Shown piece after piece: positions 57,740-64,000 of a stretch of DNA of 64,000 bases. The notes below the pieces were generated by a model. It worked only from the letters and a program-made list of their open reading frames with translations. It was not told where the DNA came from and did not search any database. A program made the position numbers and the translations under genes. Numbering within the stretch: the first letter of the stretch is position 1; every line of letters starts with the position of its first letter. This DNA is from Agelas oroides (taxonomy: Eukaryota; Porifera; Demospongiae; Agelasida; Agelasidae). The stretch spans positions 7,452,205-7,516,204 of the forward strand of contig OX422187.1 in assembly GCA_949130485.1 (NCBI GenBank), given 5' to 3'.

Positions 57740-58930
57740 TGGAAGGGTGGAATGGAAAATTGAATGGAATGATGAATGTGGCTAACTTGTGCAACTGGCA
57801 CTATTCAATCTGGGTTGAGCTTCCTACTATGTCTCTGGGGCTCTTATCTCACCATAGAGGCTGTGTGAGTAAGTGTTGCAGGCATACTTCTTATCTGATA
57901 TCATGATGTCATGGTCAGAAAATGGGGCTTCCCTACATTAGGCTCCCCTGGGCCCATCTGCTGCTACTCAGCAGCTGATGACTTATTACAGTACCATGCT
58001 TGTTTGAGAGTCTGGCTTTGCAAGACTGCAATAACAAAGCATCTGATGATGAGCCAGCAACGGTACCATATGCTTGGATATCAGTGGCGGATTTAGGGGG
58101 GGTAAGGGGGGGGGGGGGGGGGGGTGCAAATGCACCGCCCTTTGGCGGCTAGTAATGTATTTTGCGTACATAACTGCACGAGTCCATCAAATGATTATGC
58201 AGCAGTGGCATGCAGCAACAACAACCAGGCACAGTTACACACTCACGTATCAGTTCCTTACTGATCTCCAGACGTTTGACTAGGCCTAGAGTTGCTTCGA
58301 GATATTCAGTTCGGCCCGAGGGGTCCGCCACGGCGCGCCTCGGCGTACGAGATTTCAAAATCCACTGGATTTCACGTGGATTTCGGATTTCAGAGTGGAT
58401 TTCTGGATTTCACAGTGGATTCTGGATTTCAGTTTGGATTTCTGGATTTCAGTTTGGATTTCTGCCGACAGGTTTCTTCTTGTATGTTCTTGGATATTGT
58501 TCCCAGCTTAGCAAAAAATTTTAGTTAGTCGTAATTTTGGTTAACTAAATTTTAAAAAGGCCATACTGAAATGTATTTAGTTAAAGTTATAGTTAACTAA
58601 AACAACACTGTCCGACAGTGTACGAGATTTCTTTTGTGACGGGTTCGGCCTTCCAGCTATATTTTGTATGAATGCGTTCACGTGACCGAAAGTGGGCGTG
58701 GCAACCCAAAAATTTTCCGGCGCGCGAACCTCCCTTTCTAAATTTCTAGATCCGCCACTGGATATAGAAGCATGATGGTGGGCAATGCCGTACTTGCTCA
58801 TAAAGCTCTGTGGTGAGATAACAGCCCTAGAGATACACTAAGTAGTTCAACCTAGACTGAGCAGCACCAGTTACACGAGTTTTCTGCAACTGCATGTGTA
58901 CATTCACCATTCAATTTTCCATTCCATTGT
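57740..58930. mobile_element. Inverted-repeat block hosting the hAT-like MITE
   Basis: GGAATGGAAAATTGAATGG near 57750 pairs with CCATTCAATTTTCCATTCC near 58905, and CTGGGTTGAGCTTCCTACTA near 57809 pairs loosely with the complement at 58835-58855. Between them sits the 679-bp element at 58082. Confidence 0.65.
58082..58760 (-). mobile_element. hAT-like MITE with 5-bp target duplication, copy 2
   Basis: Reverse-orientation copy of 17992-18641, with CAGTGGCGGATTTAG and CTAGATCCGCCACTG ends and GATAT on both sides (58077-58081, 58761-58765). A G-run lies near its left end. It contains the same GAAATCCA-type minisatellite, slightly longer than in copy 1. Confidence 0.9.
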
Positions 58931-58972
58931 TCCATTACATATTCTAGTCTGAGACACCCTGATAGCCTCGTT

Positions 58973-59059
58973 CCCAGGCCACTCCCAGATTTTATCTCGC
59001 AGCCGTGGAGAAAAATCGGCTGCGCGATAAAATCTGGGAGTGGCCTGGGAACGAGGCTA
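58973..59059. mobile_element. 87-bp foldback mini-element, 9-bp target duplication
   Basis: A nearly perfect hairpin (TAGCCTCGTTCCCAGGCC, then ACTCCCAGATTTTATC, and complements) flanked by ACACCCTGA on both sides. Confidence 0.92.
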
Positions 59060-59842
59060 ACACCCTGATACATTGGTTCACTTCCCAAAGATCTCACTTT
59101 CTTGAGTGTGTGACATGTACTCAGTACCTTTTACCCGTTAATATATGGGAATACTGCAGGAGTATTAGCTTCACCAGGAGAGTAATACAGTTGTGCACCA
59201 TTCTGTTAGACTAAAAGTGAATTTAGGTAGCTTCCTCCTACTACAAGGCTATCAGTAATCACTGGACTGGACTATTGCATAGGTGTAGGAAGCAAATTTG
59301 AAGTGTAGAGGCCATGCTGTGCCGCGCGAAGCGCTGCTAAATAAATGGAAAATAATTTCGCCTCGCATAGCGCGGCGGCGAATTTTTTCAAAGTGTGCAC
59401 CTTTGGACTGCAAAATAATGCCTTTTCTCAACGGTGTATAATATTCTAGCCTCGTTCTCAGACTGGCATTACCAACCCTCCAGTACAATATTCAATTTAT
59501 GTGGAAAACAGATTATACTGACTTCGTCGTCGTTCCCAGGAGACCGCCCGGCTAGCTTTCGTCGCTTGTAGTAGTCTCTTTGAAAATATGCATTAGCTTA
59601 GTACCGAGCCATCTCACTGCCAAGATTTCGATCATCTTACAGTGTACTTTAACCGGAAATGTACGCATGTAACTGCATATGAGACTGATGCAACGAAGAG
59701 GGTGCTTGACCTTAGCCTCGCTCCCAGAGAAGAAGGCTAGCTTGAGCTAACGTAGCAGGTTATGAATATTAATTTACGGCCTAAAAAGTGTAGCGGCCAA
59801 AGCCGCTACAGCCGCTACGGTTCCTACGCCACTGTATTGGAA
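59060..59842. other. Intron 9 sequence
   Basis: No gene seen. CGCG-rich patch near 59320-59385. Confidence 0.45.
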
Positions 59843-60452
59843 TAGCCTCGTTCCCAGGCTCTCCCTGCACGCGAACGAAAAATCAAAAGGAAAGGGGAGA
59901 GCCTGGTAAAATTTATCACGTGAGAAACGTCATAGGTAGAGAGGACTAATTACAAGTGGGCGAACGAATGAACTCACCCACGCTTTACGGACAGAATATA
60001 CTCGTTCCGTTGCGAAAGCTTTATGGCTGACAGAACGGGACTAGGCAGCACTACGTTACATTACCTGGCAGTACGGCAAGCTATGGTGAGCGTATTCAGA
60101 GCGAAAATCACGCTAACTTAATTACTCGCTTACCCAGGCAAACTGACCGCTGTATACCCCGGAGAATGGCTTTCAAAGCGCTATTAAACGCCTAGGCGGC
60201 CCTTTCCTAGGCTTTGCTCAAGTTTTCTCTAAAAAAAACTGCCAAAACGGGCTCCTACTAAAACGCGGCTACGTGAACTGTCGATTACCGCAATTACGTG
60301 CGTGGGCACATCGGCAATCCGCCTACGTTCAATTAAGTCCTCTCTCCCCTTCTCTCTACTTACGTCACTCACGTGATAAATTATTCCAGGCCCTCTCCCG
60401 CTTTCCATACTGCAAGCGACGGAAAGCTGGGCGGGGCCTGGGAACGAGGCTA
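59843..60452. mobile_element. 610-bp foldback element, 9-bp target duplication
   Basis: Starts TAGCCTCGTTCCCAGGCTCT and ends with GCCTGGGAACGAGGCTA; flanks GTATTGGAA and GTATTAGAA differ at one base. The arms share TTTATCACGTGA and its complement and a GTAGAGAGGACTTAATT-type block. Non-coding; same family as 50699-51268. Confidence 0.88.
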
Positions 60453-60485
60453 GTATTAGAATGGACTGCACTTTGTATGCTGTCT

Positions 60486-60568
60486 TAGCCTCGTTCCCAG
60501 GCTCTCCCCGCGCGCGAACAAAAAACTGCAAGTGATGGAAAGCTGGGCGGGGCCTGGGAATGAGGCTA
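60486..60568. mobile_element. 83-bp foldback mini-element, 9-bp target duplication
   Basis: TAGCCTCGTTCCCAGGCTCT to GGCCTGGGAATGAGGCTA; flanks ATGCTGTCT and ATGCTATCT. Lies only 33 bases from the 610-bp member. Confidence 0.88.
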
Positions 60569-60708
60569 ATGCTATCTTGCTGCCTTGTTTCATTTGACAT
60601 GTGACAATTTATGTAGCAAGTGTAGACGCTTTGTAGACATGATTTAGAGTCCTTACTCGGTTACTTAAAAAGACTGATCATGCTTTCTGGTAGGCTTAAG
60701 TTAAGTAT

Positions 60709-61030
60709 TAGGTATTTAGTGTAAAGAGTGAACAGTGTGTAGGTAGCTTACCACACGAATTGTATCATTGCAAATACCGTTGTGATTACATCCTTCACAT
60801 GAATTGGACTTAGACTGCTTCTTATTTTAAACTTGTAGAAGTAGAGACCTGGTTACAAGTCAAGGCACAAGTAGGTATTTAGTGTAAAGAGTGAACAGTG
60901 TGTAGGTAGCTTACCACACGAATAGTATCACTGCAAATACCATTGTGATTACATCCTTCACATGAATTGGACTTAGACTGCTTCTTATTTTAAACTTGTA
61001 GAAGTAGAGACCTGGTTACAAGTCAAGGCT
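60709..61030. repeat. 163-bp tandem duplication
   Basis: 60709-60871 is repeated at 60872-61030 with only two or three differences; sits about 250 bases before exon 10. Confidence 0.92.
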
Positions 61031-61283
61031 AGACCTTCCCTTGATGTAGCATTACAAATCAACTTTCTCTTATTACTAGTTACTGCCCATTCTGTGCAGC
61101 TAGGTAGATATGTTTACAGGTTGAACTAACAGCAAAAAGGATCAGTCTAGTAGTCCATTATAGCAGTCCAGTTTAGTGATTATTGACAGATAGTGCACTG
61201 CTGGTCATGTATGTATACTAAGTCAGATGCTGTATTAATAGTGCAGTGTTGTAAATGGCTTAAACTTTTTTTGGTGTGTGTAG

Positions 61284-61479
61284 GATTCCTGGGCAGGTCC
61301 TGAAACTTGTTGAACCACTGTTCCACCTGGACAACCTGCTGCTGAAAACATGGGTGCTTACACTGCCATCTGAAGATTATCCTTGGCTTGTTAAGAATGT
61401 TCCAGAGGCAATCCCTTTTGCAACGTCATTAACTGCATCTTTATGGAAGAAATACCGCAAAACACTGAAAGATCCTGAG
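61284..61479 (+). CDS. RNF213: Exon 10: RNF213-like stalk
   Basis: Between TTTTTTTGGTGTGTGTAG and GAG|GTATCT. Encodes IPGQVLKLVEPLFHLDN, then LLLKTWVLTLPSEDYPWL and SLWKKYRKTLKDPE. The vertebrate protein has a DEPLFRSWFSLLPLSHLV-type segment shortly after its ALPVLH motif, as here. The intron-9 donor is the least certain junction. Confidence 0.7.
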
Positions 61480-61954
61480 GTATCTAAAGCATGATCATGG
61501 GTTAGGGTTAGGGCCACCCCATATTTTGGGATGGATTTAAAATTCCTATAGCTTTGTTTGAGCGTACTTCAGGAGGAAGCATGATGTCAGTTCAGATTAT
61601 CTCATAAACAATTTCTATGTGAAGTTGTGTCTCATTTTCCAAATAGAATGGAAATGTGGATTATCATTTAATGGTTGCTTCACTAAACACTAGATACCAT
61701 AGCATGCTAGGTATGCAGGGAATGGGGATTAGGGTGCTGCTTTGGTGCTGTCTTTTAAAAGCGGTCCATACCTGGTCAGTGCTATACCAACCACTGCTCT
61801 GGCTATGCCCCTGCACTCTCCCATCAATGTAGCTTATATGTGGGTGTGTAGTTCAGTTGTATAAACACCCAGAGAGATAATTACATAATATAGTGCAATT
61901 TGTAAACACCATCGTGATTCAGATGTATAAACACCCAGAGAGATAACTAGTGTA

Positions 61955-62575
61955 GATGCAAAGCATCATAGGGAGAAGCTGAGCAAGTGGTGAAATGTCT
62001 CATAAATTGGTAATAGTATGTTTTGTTCTTCTAAAGTATAATAGGGTAATAAACAGTGTGGTGTTGAGGCAAGGGTTTACTCGAAACGGGGGCTTTCTTG
62101 TTTCATGGTGTTCTTTCAGTATTGTTGGATCCGGTCTCTCTTCAGTAAGGAAAGGAGATATATACAGTTGGTAAAAGTATGTGCCTGGCATGATCTCTCT
62201 CGCTCTGATTTCTAAGCCTTTTGTTCCTTTGTTCCGCTGTTTCTGCAGCATGTCGGGCTTTGTCTTTTTCGTTCTGCACCGTCGCCAATCTTCTTGCTCC
62301 TGCGCTGATTTGAGGGCTCTTTTCGAACTGCTCTTGGTATCCATGTTCAACAAAACTTGTAGCCTAAAACACTAAGGGTAAAACTCTGGATTAGGACTCA
62401 GAAGTAGGACTCTAGAGTAGAGTACCATAGGGTACATCTTTATACAATTTACTTTGACCACGTGCTCTTTTTGATATTTCGTCCACACATGAACTCGGCG
62501 TGTGCAATGTTTCGAGTTAAAAGAGTATTAACCTGCATTTATGGTGTGACAGATATGATACATCTCGCTCAGGCT
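61955..62575 (-). mobile_element. Decayed Helitron-like element, second copy
   Basis: GTAGATGCAAAGCATCATAG and TGAGCAAGTGGTG match the left end of 49499-50325 and CTCGCTCAGGCTTCC matches its right end. The minus strand encodes MDTKSSSKRALKSAQEQE and, in another frame, DKARHAAETAEQRNKRLR. Same family as 49499, more degraded. Confidence 0.55.
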
Positions 62576-62664
62576 TCCCTGAGTACATGGTGCAGTTTGT
62601 ACTTGTGTATGCCACTATGGGTAATCACTGTTCTACAATGCGTGTGATCCTCATCTGTTTTTAG

Positions 62665-62741
62665 GTTTTCAGCATTTGCACCGGACTGAAACAGTTGATC
62701 AGTGCTGTAGATGAATGTGGTATATCTATGGATTTGGAATT
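62665..62741 (+). CDS. RNF213: Exon 11: short helical exon
   Basis: Between CTGTTTTTAG and ATT|GTAAGT. Encodes VFSICTGLKQLISAVDEC and GISMDLE. Starts in phase 0, as exon 10 requires, and ends in phase 2. Too short to prove family on its own. Confidence 0.6.
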
Positions 62742-62993
62742 GTAAGTTGGATAGTTAAGGGCAGCAATTAGTAACTAAGCTCCAACCTTAGCTGTTGAAA
62801 ATTGTAGCTACCACTTGTGTGCATCGGTTATCCTCCGATTGTATTTGTTAAATTTTGCAAGTAGTTATCTTCAGTTAAGTAAATATGCTGTAGACAAAAG
62901 AACAGTGTGTAGCTAAGGCTCTAAATGAAACGTACAATAGCACATAAGTAATGCTGCTGTGTTCAGAATGTTTTTCTGTATGTATGTTCACAG

Positions 62994-63083
62994 TACAACT
63001 TCCCTGCAAGTCAGAAGGCTTCTTCACAAAATTGGGCACCTTCAGAAAATCACCTGTCTTTTAATTAAGCATATGGCTTTTTT
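62994..63083 (+). CDS. Possible exon 12
   Basis: Acceptor TATGTTCACAG; in the phase left by exon 11 it reads FTTSLQVRRLLHKIGHLQ, then KITCLLIKHMAF, with a TTTTTT|GTGAAG donor just before a stop. Composition fits a helical stalk but the donor is weak. Confidence 0.35.
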
Positions 63084-63698
63084 GTGAAGTAATGGAATGC
63101 TTCTTCCAAAGAGACAGAAGGCCTCATACATACACACATACTTTTGCAAGAATGAACACGAAAGTTTCTGGACTTTTGCCTTGGTCTACTGAATCTTCAT
63201 TTAACTTAAGATCTGCATTCGTAGTGCAGTTGCAGAATTGTCATGTACCTTACCTAAGAATTGGTGCAATCCTCTGAGATATATCTTAGTTTCAATCACA
63301 ATAACTTAGTGGGTGGGGTTTCAACACGACTAGTAAAAATAAATAAATGTGGTGAAATTTTCCCAATACTTCACTATCATCCTGGCAAGTTTTTTCACTA
63401 TATGGCATGCAAATTTTTTTGATGCATGCTTTTTTGGAGTTAGTCTCTGCACGAAGTCTATACTTGCAAAGTGTGCATGCATGTGTGAGTGGAGTCATTT
63501 GATAAAACTTGACCTTGAGATAAACGTTAAAGTGATTTTCAAGTAGCTAAGCGTTCTGAGTTGTTGAATGCATTGCTCCAACAGCTACTGTAAAGCGTGT
63601 TTTTTTTTTGTGTTTCTTTTATTGTGGGGCAAAATTTTTGAGGCAAGCAAGTTTTAACCCGTGAAATTTAATCTGTTCCTGTCAACATTGTACTCCCC

Positions 63699-63869
63699 AA
63701 GCAGATCATGCAGAAGCACATGAGTATAAAGCCAACAAATAGGTATACCAGTGATGTGTCGAATGCCCGCTCGAGAGTTTGTTTTACGGACCTCGCTTCT
63801 TCTTTCCACCTTCCTCGAGTTGTGCAGTTTGGGCACACTCTGTTGGCGGCACGGACAGCAGCTGCTCAG
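63699..63869 (+). CDS. Possible coding exon near the right edge
   Basis: An open stretch from about CCCCAAG to CAG|GTGCGT reads KQIMQKHMSIKPTNRYTS, then RVCFTDLASSFHLPRVV and QFGHTLLAARTAAAQ. It is richer in CpG than the other exons, and no family is recognised. The opposite strand is open as well, so this is weak. Confidence 0.25.
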
Positions 63870-64000
63870 GTGCGTTAAGGCGTGACTAAATGGCTTTACG
63901 TAATGCGGAGAAGATTACGGAAGTGTATTATTGATCCGCGGAAACTAGCCATCGATGTAGCTAAGTTCAGTGCCTGTTTCTGCCATCAAAGTATCGACCA

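Larger units (their letters stand above)
6801..62741 (+). other. RNF213: RNF213 (mysterin)-like giant gene, 5' portion, at least 11 exons
   Basis: Gene model by eye: exons 6801-7088, 25627-28024, 29082-29251, 29531-29637, 38140-38313, 44619-44830, 52977-53266, 54590-54846, 57461-57670, 61284-61479 and 62665-62741. Every junction has AG/GT borders and the reading phase agrees at all ten joins, giving about 1,460 residues. Exons 5-10 resemble vertebrate RNF213: a beta-sandwich (CBM20-like) region with YKYVVY, NRVLEIP and YSHYDAIC in the order expected, then a helical stalk with a W..AVPLLHLL and a VEPLF segment. RNF213 is a cytosolic AAA+ ATPase and E3 ubiquitin ligase of about 5,000 residues linked to antimicrobial ubiquitylation and lipid droplets; its ATPase and RING/RZ parts would lie right of this window. 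Exons 1-4 are attached by phase and position only, so a separate upstream gene is possible. Confidence 0.72.

Noticed and set aside
63654-63836. Minus-strand frame near the right edge
   Set aside because: No domain; the overlapping plus frame with a donor site is slightly more plausible, though also weak.
1-64000. LTR retroelements, Polintons or other capsid-bearing elements
   Set aside because: No long direct terminal repeats with protease, integrase or capsid-type frames were seen; the reverse-transcriptase pieces are of LINE type.
1-64000. tRNA, rRNA and CRISPR-like arrays
   Set aside because: No cloverleaf with A/B boxes or rRNA core sequence was noticed, and the repeat arrays present are microsatellites, minisatellites or transposon arms.

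Overview
The window is eukaryotic nuclear DNA from an animal, most likely a sponge or another early-branching marine invertebrate (low confidence on the group). The evidence is spliced exons with GT/AG borders, a gene resembling animal RNF213, and dense relics of DNA transposons and LINEs. I saw no bacterial operons, tRNA or rRNA genes, CRISPR arrays, or LTR/retrovirus-type elements.

One host gene dominates the plus strand. Eleven exons between about 6.8 and 62.7 kb can be chained, and the reading phase agrees at every junction. From about 38.1 kb onward the product matches the N-terminal third of RNF213/mysterin: the CBM20-like beta-sandwich region followed by the helical stalk. Upstream, phase-compatible exons add a paired CxxC zinc-ribbon-like start (6801-7088), a very large exon with 13 copies of a ~60-residue EHDHLKPY repeat (25627-28024), and two short linker exons. 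The AAA+ and ubiquitin-ligase modules would lie beyond the right edge. Introns reach 8-18 kb and are packed with mobile elements.

Layout: 0-6.7 kb is intergenic, with a 2.53-kb tandem duplication and a TA-flanked inverted-repeat element. 7.1-25.6 kb (intron 1) holds inverted-repeat elements, a tandem pair with hammerhead-like motifs, a decayed hAT transposase, LINE pieces and a TTAA-flanked element. 25.6-29.6 kb holds exons 2-4. 29.6-38.1 kb (intron 4) holds a nested stack: a second TTAA-family copy broken by a foldback element and by an 819-bp element with a 9-bp target duplication, then two LINE 3' fragments and a nearly whole pogo/Tigger transposase with a PHD finger in another frame. 38.1-53.3 kb holds exons 5-7 around more elements, including a Helitron-like repeat and a CR1-like LINE end. 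54.6-62.7 kb holds exons 8-11, with several elements of one 9-bp-target-duplication family.

The most notable points are the RNF213-like gene with an unusual repeat-rich N-terminus, the hammerhead-like tandem dimer, and several small element families whose target-site duplications can be read directly.
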